From an uncultured Tissierellia bacterium (lineage in GTDB: Bacteria; Bacillota; Clostridia; Tissierellales; Peptoniphilaceae): a stretch of DNA of 9,213 nt. The DNA is taken from NCBI GenBank assembly GCA_947278105.1, contig CAMYOR010000030.1, positions 1 to 9,213 of the forward strand, given 5' to 3'. The notes under the pieces were generated by a model. That model did no database searches. It had not been told where the DNA came from and was given only the letters and a program-made list of their open reading frames with translations. Of the stretch, positions 1 to 6,524 are shown piece by piece. How positions within the stretch are numbered: the stretch's first letter is position 1; each line of letters opens with the position of its first letter. The position numbers were made by a program, and so were the translations under genes.

Positions 1-616
1 AAGAATACTGACCGGAGCAAAGAGCTTTTTCATGGACTGCTCTGAGCATGGGATTGGGGCCGCAGGAATAGAGATAAGAATAGGCCGACCCGGGCATCAG
101 ATCTGTCACAAACCCCTGAGTGCCAAAAGACCCATCTTCCGTTGCAATTTTTAAATCCACGCCCAGTTGTTGAAATTCATTTTTATAAAATAAGGAAGAC
201 TGATCTTTTGCTCCGATTAGAACCTGAACCCGCCTGCCCTGAATGAGAAGCTCCTTTGCCAGCCAGTACAGGGGCGGGAGTCCCACTCCCCCACCGATTA
301 AAAGAGGATTATCTCCGGCTGGAGATAGGTCAAAACCCCTCCCAAGGCCGGTCAGGACAAGAAGGCTTTTTCCCGGGGAAAAATGAGTAAGGGCAAGGGT
401 TCCCTGACCGGCGATCTGGTAGATCAGGGTCAGAATCCCCTCTTCTTTTTCACAGTCACAAATAGAAAGGGGTCTTCTTAGAAAAAAGCCAGGAACCTGA
501 AGATTTACAAAGGTTCCTGGCCCTTCGACCTGGGAAAGATCCCCCTTGAGTCTGAGCCTAAAGATATCCCGGGCGATTTTGGAATTTTCCAAAATCAATA
601 GTTTGGTCTCCTGCAT
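1..616 (-). CDS. pyrK: Dihydroorotate dehydrogenase electron transfer subunit PyrK (3' end cut by window edge)
   Basis: PyrK is the FAD and 2Fe-2S subunit of class 1B dihydroorotate dehydrogenase; it carries electrons from the FMN subunit PyrD to NAD+ in the cytoplasm. The 205 visible codons show the ferredoxin-reductase-like layout: an N-terminal flavin-binding barrel with LRRPLSI (residues 46-52, the usual FAD-contacting RRP-S motif), then a nucleotide-binding domain with GGGVGLPPL (108-116) and CGPNPML (185-191). The family is about 250 residues long, so the C-terminal cysteine cluster that holds the 2Fe-2S centre should lie just outside the left edge and cannot be checked. The ATG at 614-616 is preceded by AAGGAA at 622-627. 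The gene starts 20 bases after the carB stop, so it is cotranscribed, and pyrD is expected next. The family call is firm; the gene is incomplete here. Confidence 0.95.
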   Translation of the reverse strand, partial: MQETKLLILENSKIARDIFRLRLKGDLSQVEGPGTFVNLQVPGFFLRRPLSICDCEKEEGILTLIYQIAGQGTLALTHFSPGKSLLVLTGLGRGFDLSPAGDNPLLIGGGVGLPPLYWLAKELLIQGRRVQVLIGAKDQSSLFYKNEFQQLGVDLKIATEDGSFGTQGFVTDLMPGSAYSYLYSCGPNPMLRAVHEKALCSGQYS

Positions 617-636
617 GATTATTCCTTATCTCTTAA

Positions 637-3600
637 TTACGAATTGATTGTGGAGATGGTCAGGGTCGTTTCCTCTAATACGTCCAAGAGGACCTTCACG
701 GTATCCAGGGAGGTGAGGATCGTGACATTATTGGAGGAAGCGCATTCGCGGATTTTCTGACCATCTGAATTGGCCCCCTCGGTTTCAATATCCCGGGTGT
801 TGATTACATAGGCGATATGGCCCTGGCGGATGGCATTCGGGATTTCATCCGACCCGTCGGAAATCTTTTTTAAAATCCTTGTGCGGATACCATTTTCTTT
901 GAGGAAGGCAGCAGTTCCCGAAGTGGCCTCAATGTTAAAGCCAAGGTTATAGAAGCGGCGGATCAGCGGAAGGGCTTCATCCTTATCCTTATCAACAATC
1001 GTCGCAAATACCGTCCCATAATTTTTCAGCTTCATTCCAGATGCCTGGAGGGCCTTGTAGAAGGCGCGGTTGAGTTTGTCATCGTAGCCAATGGCTTCCC
1101 CGGTCGATTTCATTTCTGGAGTGAGGTAGACATCAATGCCCCGGAATTTATTAAAGGAGAAAACCGGGACCTTGACATAGTAGCGGTTTTTTTCCTGGGG
1201 ATAGAGGTCAAAATATCCCTGTTCTTTCAGGCTCTTTCCCAAAATAACTTCCGTGGCAATATCCGCAAGATTATAACCGGTTGCCTTGGAAAGGAAGGGG
1301 ATGGTCCGGGAGGAGCGGGGATTTACTTCAATGATATAGACCTGGTCCTTCTCGTCGACAATAAACTGGATGTTGTAGAGGCCGATGATGCCGATTTTAA
1401 GGCCTAGTTTCTTGGTGTACTGGAGGATGATCCCCTTGACCTTATCTTTTATATTGACCGTAGGGTAGACAGAGATCGAATCGCCGGAATGGATGCCCGT
1501 TCTTTCCACCAGCTCCATAATGCCCGGGACAAAGACATCCCGGCCGTCACAGATGGCATCGACTTCCACTTCTTTTCCCTGGATGTAATGGTCCACTAAA
1601 ACGGGCTTATCCGCATCAACTTCCACGGCTTCCCGGAGGTATTTGCGAAGCTGTCCTTCATTGGCGACAATTCTCATGGCCCGGCCCCCAAGGACAAAAG
1701 AAGGCCGAACTAGGACGGGATATCCGATTTCTTTGGCAGCCCGGATCCCGTCTTCGATATTTGTAACGGCCATGCCTGCGGGTTTTGGAATCTTTAACTC
1801 ATCTAAAAGCTTTTCAAAAAGATCCCTGTCCTCGGCCTTGTCAATGGCATCCGTATCGGTTCCAATAATGGTAACGCCCCGATCCTTCAGGGGATCAGCA
1901 AGATTAATTGCCGTCTGGCCGCCCAAGGAAGCAATAGCTCCCCGGGGGTTTTCATACTCCATGACATTCATCACGTCTTCCGGGGTCAGGGGGTCGAAAT
2001 AAAGCTTATCGGCAGTCGTATAATCCGTGGAAACTGTCTCAGGATTGTTATTTATGATAATGGCTTCATAGCCCTCCTTGCGGATCGTCTGCACAGCATG
2101 GACAGAGGAGTAATCAAATTCGACCCCCTGTCCAATGCGGATGGGGCCGGCTCCTAAAACCACAATCTTTTCCCGGTCCGATTTTCTGGACTCATTCTGC
2201 CCGGTATAAGAAGAATAGAAGTAAGGGATGTAGCCTCCTGTATGAGCGGTATCCACCATCCGAAAGACCGGCCAGATTCCCTCTTTCTTCCTCAATTCAA
2301 AAACCTCTCGCTCCGGAAGACCCCAGAGCTCGGCGATTGTCAGGTCGGAAAATCCCATGACCTTCGCTTCTTTAAGGGTCTCCAGCTTGCCCTTGTTCTC
2401 TTTGAGCTTATTTTCCATTTGCACAATCCGGCGGAAGGATTCCAGAAAATAAGGGGTAATCATGGTGATTCGATGGATTTCTTCCAGAGAAACACCCCTG
2501 CGGAAAAGCTCTGCAACCCCACAAATATAGTCATCGCGGAAGGTGGAAAGGTGGGTTTTTATTTGCTCAGTGGAAAGGGAATCAAATTTTTTCTTATGGA
2601 TGTGATGAAGGCCGTTTTCAAGGGACCGGATGGTCTTTAAGAGGCTCTCCTCAAGATTGGAACCAATTCCCATGGCCTCCCCGGTTGCCTTCATCTGGGT
2701 GGAGAGAACATTTTGGCCTTCTCCAAATTTATCAAAGGGAAAACGGGGAAATTTGCAGACAATGTAATCGAGACGGGGTTCAAAACTAGCGTTGGTGTTT
2801 GAAATCTGGATTTCCTCCAGACTCATTCCCACCCCGATTTTTGCCGTTACCCGGGCAATGGGGTAACCGGAAGCCTTGGAGGCCAGGGCGGAAGACCGAG
2901 AAACTCTGGGGTTGACCTCGATTAAATAGTACTTGCTCTCCGTCGGATGAAGGGCAAACTGCACATTGCAGCCACCGGCAATTTTAAGTTCCTGGATGAT
3001 CCGAATTGCAGAGTCCTGGAGCATTTTTTCATCTTCTTTAGAAAGGGAAAGAATCGGGGCCGTCACAACGGAATCTCCTGTATGGACACCGACCGGGTCA
3101 ATGTTTTCCATCCCGCAGATGGTGATAGCGTGTCCGGTGGCATCTCGCATGACCTCAAATTCGATTTCCTTATATCCCTTGACCGACTTTTCAATTAAAA
3201 CTTCATGGACTGGGGAAAGGCGGAAGGCATTTTCTCCGATGGTCAATAGTTCTTCTTCGGTATTGGCAAAGCCGCCCCCGGTTCCCCCCAGGGTAAAAGC
3301 GGGTCTTAGAACGACAGGATATCCAATTTTTTTGGCGGCATCCTTTGCTTCCTCCAGGTTATAGGAGATCTGTGAAGGAATCGTGGGCTCACCGATGGAG
3401 GCGCACATTTCTTTAAAAAGCTCCCGGTCCTCGGCCTTTTCAATACTGGAGATGGAGGTTCCCAAAAGCTCAACCTGGCATTCCTGGAGGACACCTTTTT
3501 GGGCAAGCTTCATAGCAAGATTTAGGCCAGTCTGACCGCCAATGCCGGGAAGAAGAGCATCGGGCCTTTCATAGCGGATAATTTTTGCGATATATTCCAA

Positions 3601-3810
3601 GGTCAGAGGTTCCATATAGACCTTATCAGCAATGGCCGTATCCGTCATGATCGTCGCGGGATTGGAATTACAAAGAATGACCTGATAGCCTTCTTCTTTT
3701 AGGGCCAGGCAGGCCTGGGTTCCCGCATAATCAAATTCCGCCGCCTGACCGATGACGATCGGGCCGGATCCGATAATTAATATTTTGTGTAGGTCTTCTC
3801 TTTTTGGCAT
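637..3810 (-). CDS. carB: Carbamoyl phosphate synthase large subunit
   Basis: CarB makes carbamoyl phosphate from bicarbonate, two ATP and ammonia, the ammonia normally coming from the glutaminase subunit CarA. The product feeds pyrimidine and arginine synthesis. The protein is 1057 residues, the normal full length. The two homologous halves are plain: GSGPIVIGQAAEFDYAG (14-30) with NSNPATIMTD (48-57), and GAGPIRIGQGVEFDYSS (553-569) with NNNPETVSTD (587-596). Each half has an ATP-grasp domain, with LRPAFTLGG (168-176) and EVNPRVSRSS (298-307) in the first, and VRPSFVLGGRAM (701-712) and EVNPRSSRT (828-836) in the second. An MGS-like allosteric domain follows from about 925. I chose the ATG at 3808-3810 over an upstream ATG at 3879 because GGAGGT lies 6 bases before it, the family begins near this point, and the longer start would overlap pyrC. 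No carA is adjacent in this window. Confidence 0.98.
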   Translation of the reverse strand: MPKREDLHKILIIGSGPIVIGQAAEFDYAGTQACLALKEEGYQVILCNSNPATIMTDTAIADKVYMEPLTLEYIAKIIRYERPDALLPGIGGQTGLNLAMKLAQKGVLQECQVELLGTSISSIEKAEDRELFKEMCASIGEPTIPSQISYNLEEAKDAAKKIGYPVVLRPAFTLGGTGGGFANTEEELLTIGENAFRLSPVHEVLIEKSVKGYKEIEFEVMRDATGHAITICGMENIDPVGVHTGDSVVTAPILSLSKEDEKMLQDSAIRIIQELKIAGGCNVQFALHPTESKYYLIEVNPRVSRSSALASKASGYPIARVTAKIGVGMSLEEIQISNTNASFEPRLDYIVCKFPRFPFDKFGEGQNVLSTQMKATGEAMGIGSNLEESLLKTIRSLENGLHHIHKKKFDSLSTEQIKTHLSTFRDDYICGVAELFRRGVSLEEIHRITMITPYFLESFRRIVQMENKLKENKGKLETLKEAKVMGFSDLTIAELWGLPEREVFELRKKEGIWPVFRMVDTAHTGGYIPYFYSSYTGQNESRKSDREKIVVLGAGPIRIGQGVEFDYSSVHAVQTIRKEGYEAIIINNNPETVSTDYTTADKLYFDPLTPEDVMNVMEYENPRGAIASLGGQTAINLADPLKDRGVTIIGTDTDAIDKAEDRDLFEKLLDELKIPKPAGMAVTNIEDGIRAAKEIGYPVLVRPSFVLGGRAMRIVANEGQLRKYLREAVEVDADKPVLVDHYIQGKEVEVDAICDGRDVFVPGIMELVERTGIHSGDSISVYPTVNIKDKVKGIILQYTKKLGLKIGIIGLYNIQFIVDEKDQVYIIEVNPRSSRTIPFLSKATGYNLADIATEVILGKSLKEQGYFDLYPQEKNRYYVKVPVFSFNKFRGIDVYLTPEMKSTGEAIGYDDKLNRAFYKALQASGMKLKNYGTVFATIVDKDKDEALPLIRRFYNLGFNIEATSGTAAFLKENGIRTRILKKISDGSDEIPNAIRQGHIAYVINTRDIETEGANSDGQKIRECASSNNVTILTSLDTVKVLLDVLEETTLTISTINS

Positions 3811-3816
3811 TTTTTT

Positions 3817-3822
3817 ACCTCC
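3817..3822 (-). promoter_or_regulatory. Ribosome binding site of carB
   Basis: The minus strand reads GGAGGT, followed by six A and then the ATG at 3810. This near-perfect site fixes the carB start and argues against the longer reading frame that begins inside pyrC. It lies in the 19-base gap after the pyrC stop. Confidence 0.85.
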
Positions 3823-3829
3823 GCATCCT

Positions 3830-4999
3830 TTATAGGGCTTCCTGCCCTTTTGCCTGATATATGGTTTTGCCACGAACAAGGGTCTTTAAACATTTCCCGT
3901 AGACCTCCCAACCATCAAAGGGGGTCGATTTTCCTAGGGAATGAAAGTTTTCACTTTGAATTCGATAGGGGTTTTGCAAATCAAAAATACTATAGGAATC
4001 ATCGAGCGGAATGCCAAACCGGGCCCTGGGCCGATAGACCATCAGATCGATCAGCTTCTCTAATGAAAGGATCTCTTTTTTTACAAAAAAGGTGTATAGG
4101 AGAGGAAAAGCTGTCTCAAGACCCACAATCCCAAAGGGGCTTTTGGCTAGGCCCCTTGCCTTTTCTTCCTGGCTATGGGGTGCGTGATCCGTGACAATCA
4201 TATCCACGGTCCCATCCGTCAGTCCCTCAATCATGGCCTTCCGGTCTTCAGGGGATGCCAGGGGAGGATTCATCTTAAAGCGGCCATCCTCCTTGAGGTC
4301 TCCCTCATCTAGCAAAAGATAATGAGGGGCGGTTTCACAGCTGACATTCACTCCGTCTTTTTTTGCCTGGCGGATCAGATCAATGCTTTCTCGGGTGGAG
4401 ACATGGCAGATGTGAAGGGGGCAGCCGGTATCAAAAGAAAGACGAATATCTCTTTCGACTTCCTTCCATTCGCTGGAGTTGGGAATCCCGATATGGTCAT
4501 GGGCCCTTGAATAAGGACCTTCATGAATATATCCGTCCTTTGAGAGGGCATTGACTTCGCAGTGACAGGCCAGAAGCTTGCCGGTTTTCTGGATTTTTTC
4601 CATAGCCTTTTTCATCACAGCTTCATCCTGGATTCCATGACCATCATCGGAAAAGCCTACGACCCGGGGGGCCAGGCCGAAAATATCCGAAAGCTCTCTC
4701 CCCTCCTGGCCCTGAGTAACGGCGCCATAGGGATAGACGGGAATCAGGCCCTCTTTTTTAATGAGATCTTCTTCCACTTTTAGGTGATCTAAAGAGTCCG
4801 GGACCGGCTTTAAATTCGGCATGGCACAAAGGGCCGTATATCCTCCGCTTGCCCCGGACAGGGTTTCGGTTTGAATGGTCCCCTTAAAAGAAAAACCCGG
4901 TTCGCGAAGATGAACATGAACATCGCAGAAACCGGGAAAACGGACAATAGAGAGGCTCTCAGAAGACTTATGATTCCATTGAAAAATATCCTTCTTCAT
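3830..4999 (-). CDS. pyrC: Dihydroorotase, class I type with short N-terminus
   Basis: PyrC is the zinc amidohydrolase that cyclises N-carbamoyl-aspartate to dihydroorotate, the third step of UMP synthesis. The 389-residue protein shows the expected metal and substrate residues: H28 and H30 in DVHVHLREPG with R32, N62 in AMPN, the SDDG site (117-120) where class I enzymes carry a bridging aspartate, H146 in CHCE, H199 in CHVST, N244 in KMNPP and D271 in TDHAPH. Only about 20 residues precede FPGFCDVHVH, whereas most class I enzymes have 45-55 there and total about 425, so the N-terminal part of the small beta domain is reduced. I recall similar short enzymes in Clostridia, so this is probably a subfamily trait and not damage. 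The ATG at 4997-4999 is preferred over one at 5014 because AAGGAAGG precedes it. It appears to be the first structural gene of the operon. Confidence 0.95.
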   Translation of the reverse strand: MKKDIFQWNHKSSESLSIVRFPGFCDVHVHLREPGFSFKGTIQTETLSGASGGYTALCAMPNLKPVPDSLDHLKVEEDLIKKEGLIPVYPYGAVTQGQEGRELSDIFGLAPRVVGFSDDGHGIQDEAVMKKAMEKIQKTGKLLACHCEVNALSKDGYIHEGPYSRAHDHIGIPNSSEWKEVERDIRLSFDTGCPLHICHVSTRESIDLIRQAKKDGVNVSCETAPHYLLLDEGDLKEDGRFKMNPPLASPEDRKAMIEGLTDGTVDMIVTDHAPHSQEEKARGLAKSPFGIVGLETAFPLLYTFFVKKEILSLEKLIDLMVYRPRARFGIPLDDSYSIFDLQNPYRIQSENFHSLGKSTPFDGWEVYGKCLKTLVRGKTIYQAKGQEAL

Positions 5000-5002
5000 G
5001 AT

Positions 5003-5010
5003 CCTTCCTT
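5003..5010 (-). promoter_or_regulatory. Ribosome binding site of pyrC
   Basis: The minus strand reads AAGGAAGG, then ATC, then ATG at 4999. The AAGGA part sits about six bases from the ATG. The alternative ATG five codons upstream (5014) has no such site in front of it, so this decides the pyrC start. Confidence 0.7.
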
Positions 5011-5030
5011 TCATTCTCGAAAAAACCTGA

Positions 5031-5036
5031 ATTATA
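5031..5036 (-). promoter_or_regulatory. Candidate -10 box of the pyr operon
   Basis: The minus strand carries a perfect TATAAT 31 bases before the pyrC ATG, which would give a leader of only about 25 bases. The best -35 candidate, TTTACA (5062-5057), is 20 bases away, longer than the usual 16-18, and there is no extended -10 TG. The box alone is good; the promoter as a whole is uncertain. If it is used there is no room for a PyrR-type attenuator leader. Confidence 0.45.
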
Positions 5037-5145
5037 GTAACACAGGCCCTAGACCCTGTAAACCTTTTATTTTCAATATTTTAACAAAAATAATGAGAAA
5101 AAATGAAAAAAGAGCATACTTTTTCTGGAGGAAAACATTTCCCAT
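5032..5145 (-). CDS. Possible 37-residue leader peptide or small membrane protein upstream of pyrC
   Basis: A 37-codon minus-strand frame starts with ATG at 5145-5143 and ends with TAA at 5034-5032. AAGGAG (5156-5151) stands five bases before the ATG, with a second purine-rich AAGGAGG just upstream, a better site than several real genes here have. The peptide has KK near residue 8, a hydrophobic stretch ALFSFFLIIFV (11-21) and then basic residues, like a one-pass membrane peptide. The coding bases are rich in U runs, which recalls the UTP-sensitive leader of enterobacterial pyrBI. I recognise no homologue, and no convincing minus-strand promoter lies upstream of it, so it could be a chance frame in an AT-rich spacer. 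Confidence 0.25.
   Translation of the reverse strand: MGNVFLQKKYALFSFFLIIFVKILKIKGLQGLGPVLL
5042..5059. repeat. 18-base imperfect palindrome upstream of pyrC
   Basis: The plus strand reads ACAGGCCCTAGACCCTGT. It matches its own reverse complement at 14 of 18 positions, with arms ACAGG and CCTGT and a central CTAG. It lies between the possible -35 and -10 boxes of the pyrC promoter, a usual place for a repressor operator. I do not recognise it as the site of a known regulator. Confidence 0.4.
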
Positions 5146-5162
5146 ATTTTCTCCTTTCCTCC
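5127..5162. repeat. Inverted repeat overlapping the recombinase promoter region
   Basis: GGAGGAAA (5127-5134) and TTTCCTCC (5155-5162) are perfect 8-base complements separated by 20 bases; a smaller GGAAA-ACA-TTTCC lies inside the left part (5130-5142). The right arm ends four bases before the extended -10 of the recombinase gene and so covers its -35 region. It could be an operator. The purine bias of this strand makes a chance match possible. Confidence 0.3.
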
Positions 5163-5165
5163 TTA

Positions 5166-5174
5166 TGGTAGAAT
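5166..5174 (+). promoter_or_regulatory. Extended -10 promoter of the recombinase gene
   Basis: TGGTAGAAT is an extended -10 (TGn followed by TAGAAT, 5 of 6 to consensus) 35 bases before the ATG at 5210. No good -35 hexamer is seen at 16-18 bases, which is common for extended -10 promoters. The start of transcription would be near 5181, leaving a short leader that contains AGAGG (5200-5204) as ribosome binding site. Confidence 0.5.
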
Positions 5175-5209
5175 GGCCGTAAAAGCAGGAAAATTGGAAA
5201 GAGGACGAA

Positions 5210-6232
5210 ATGAAAGAAAATCAGGAAAAAAAGCGGGTGGATCAAATTCCTCCATTTTTAGAGGATTTTTTAAATTACCTAAGGATCGTAAAAGGCCTAT
5301 CCCCTTCCACGGTCAAAGAATACGCCTATGATTTGACAAATTTTCTGCGTTTTATTAGAAACCGGATTGGGGACTCCTCCTACCGAAAGCTTCCTTTGGA
5401 GGAAACGCCCATAGATGATATGGAAGCTTCGGATCTTGAGCGGGTAAGGTTAACGGATCTCCATGCCTACTTGGCCTATTCTGCCGATTCTCAAATGAAT
5501 TCCGCCAGCCGCAGGGCCCGTAAGACTTCTTCTATTCGTTCTTTCTATAAGTATCTGGTCAATATTGGTGAATACTTTGAAATCAATCCTTCGGACAAGC
5601 TTACCACTCCAAAAAGGGCCAACAGAAATCCTGTTTACCTAACCCTTCCGGAAGCCCTCAGTCTTATTCAGTGCGCCGCCGGTCAGAAAAGCCGGTTTCT
5701 CCGCTTTCGGGACCTGGCAATCCTGATCACCTTTCTTACGACCGGGATCCGTCTCAGTGAGCTTTGCGGAATGAATATCACATCGATCAAGGAAGACCAT
5801 TTTACCGTGATCGGCAAGGGAAACAAGGAAAGGACCGTCTATATGACGGAATCCTGCAAGGAGGCCTTGGACCAGTATTTAAAGGTTCGGCCGAGGATCC
5901 CGGATGAGCCGGCCCTTTTTCTATCAACCCGCCAGAAAAGGATCTCTTCCCGGGCGGTTCAGCACCGGATTGATGAACTTTTAATCAAAGCTGGCTTTGA
6001 CCCCCGCCGATATTCCACCCACAAGCTCCGCCATACCGCAGCGACCCTCATGTACCGAGAAGGGGTAGATATCCGAACCCTTCAAAAGATTCTGGGACAC
6101 GCTTCCGTGCAGACCACCATGATCTACACCCATGTCGAAGATGAACAGGTCCGGGACGGAATTAATAAAAATCCTTTAGCGGGTTTGGATGTGGACGAAA
6201 TTGAAGGAAATGGACCGGAAGAGAAATCTTAG
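5210..6232 (+). CDS. Xer-type tyrosine recombinase
   Basis: This is a tyrosine site-specific recombinase, most likely one of the pair that resolves chromosome dimers at dif. The 340 residues hold an N-terminal SAM-like core-binding domain (about 12-135, with GLSPSTVKEYAYDL at 29-42) and a C-terminal catalytic domain. All six catalytic positions are visible: R181 in TGIRLSE, K203 in GKGNKER, H271 and R274 in HKLRHT, H297 in LGHAS and the nucleophile Y306 in IYTHV. XerC and XerD are usually near 300 residues; the extra length comes mainly from about 30 residues in the N-terminal domain (around 52-82) and a short acidic tail. XerC-like is the best family guess, but XerC, XerD or an orphan integrase cannot be told apart from the sequence, so no symbol is given. 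No excisionase or phage gene is nearby. The start is set by AGAGG five bases before the ATG. Confidence 0.9.
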   Translation: MKENQEKKRVDQIPPFLEDFLNYLRIVKGLSPSTVKEYAYDLTNFLRFIRNRIGDSSYRKLPLEETPIDDMEASDLERVRLTDLHAYLAYSADSQMNSASRRARKTSSIRSFYKYLVNIGEYFEINPSDKLTTPKRANRNPVYLTLPEALSLIQCAAGQKSRFLRFRDLAILITFLTTGIRLSELCGMNITSIKEDHFTVIGKGNKERTVYMTESCKEALDQYLKVRPRIPDEPALFLSTRQKRISSRAVQHRIDELLIKAGFDPRRYSTHKLRHTAATLMYREGVDIRTLQKILGHASVQTTMIYTHVEDEQVRDGINKNPLAGLDVDEIEGNGPEEKS

Positions 6233-6480
6233 CCCTTCAGTCCCCGGGCCTGGCGGTCCATGTCTTCAATCACAATGTCAAAAATTTCTCCGAGAGACCG
6301 GCAATATTCTAACACCTTCCAGGGTTCGTTCGTATGGTAATGAATTTTAATGAGACTTTCATCTCCGACTGCAAGGAGGCAGTCTCCTTGAAAGTTCTGG
6401 ACAAAGTAATCGTTGATCTTATTTTCATCAAGATTTTCTCCTTCAATGAGGAGCTGGGTGTCATAGCGATAAGGAATCAT
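6229..6480 (-). CDS. Stand-alone FakA/DegV-associated (DAK-like) domain protein, 83 residues
   Basis: This small protein resembles the segment that follows the DhaL kinase domain in the fatty-acid kinase subunit FakA (YloV family), annotated in databases as dihydroxyacetone-kinase-related. The shared features are YRYDTQLLIEGENLDE near the start (compare YGYCTEFLIEG in FakA), GDCLLAVGDESLIKIHYHTN (32-51) and the GEIFDIVIEDM segment (64-74). There is no kinase domain and no DegV domain, so it is not an enzyme of known kind; a binding or partner role is inference only. The ATG at 6478-6480 has AGG about seven bases upstream. It lies 35 bases after the exporter subunit gene and so probably ends that operon. 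Its stop overlaps the stop of the convergent recombinase gene by four bases. I recall similar free-standing proteins in Clostridia, so it is likely a real gene. Confidence 0.8.
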   Translation of the reverse strand: MIPYRYDTQLLIEGENLDENKINDYFVQNFQGDCLLAVGDESLIKIHYHTNEPWKVLEYCRSLGEIFDIVIEDMDRQARGLKG

Positions 6481-6504
6481 AGGTTACCTGCTTTCTTTAT
6501 TATC

Positions 6505-6524
6505 TCCAGGTTTTTTTACCTGGA
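6505..6524 (-). repeat. Hairpin in the gap between the exporter gene and the 83-residue gene
   Basis: The minus strand reads TCCAGGT, six A, ACCTGGA: a perfect 7-base stem. It includes the stop codon of the upstream gene (6518-6516). No T run follows on this strand, so it is not an intrinsic terminator. Its second arm is also complementary to the CAGGT (6490-6486) in the ribosome binding region of the next gene, so the two pairings exclude each other. Confidence 0.4.

Larger units (their letters stand above)
5020..5059 (-). promoter_or_regulatory. Competing short hairpins before pyrC with a U run (attenuator-like, tentative)
   Basis: On the minus strand ACAGG (5059-5055) can pair with CCTGT (5046-5042), while the same CCTG can instead pair with CAGG (5029-5026), which is followed at once by TTTTTT (5025-5020). 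That is the layout of an antiterminator and a terminator, but the second stem has only four Watson-Crick pairs, extendable by G-U pairs, with a 13-base loop, so it is weak. The elements would be in RNA only if transcription starts upstream of about 5060. If the TATAAT at 5036-5031 is the real promoter they are DNA-level features only. Confidence 0.25.

Noticed and set aside
1643..3364. Long open frames on the plus strand opposite carB
   Set aside because: They lie fully antisense to a conserved, intact carB, have no recognisable domains, and are explained by carB codon bias.
637..3879. carB starting 23 codons upstream at 3879
   Set aside because: That start overlaps the end of pyrC and has no ribosome binding site, while GGAGGT precedes the ATG at 3810.
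4562..4783. Open frames on the plus strand opposite pyrC
   Set aside because: They are antisense shadows of a conserved gene, with no supporting ribosome binding site or family resemblance.
5071..5096. A minus-strand TTTTGTTAAAA that matches much of the XerD half of a dif site, close to the recombinase gene
   Set aside because: The 11-base XerC arm expected after a 6-base centre is absent; the flank is simply T-rich. A half match in AT-rich sequence is likely by chance.
6505..6524. Hairpin after the small exporter subunit as an intrinsic terminator
   Set aside because: The minus-strand sequence after the stem is AGATAATAAAG, with no T run; the six A are in the loop.
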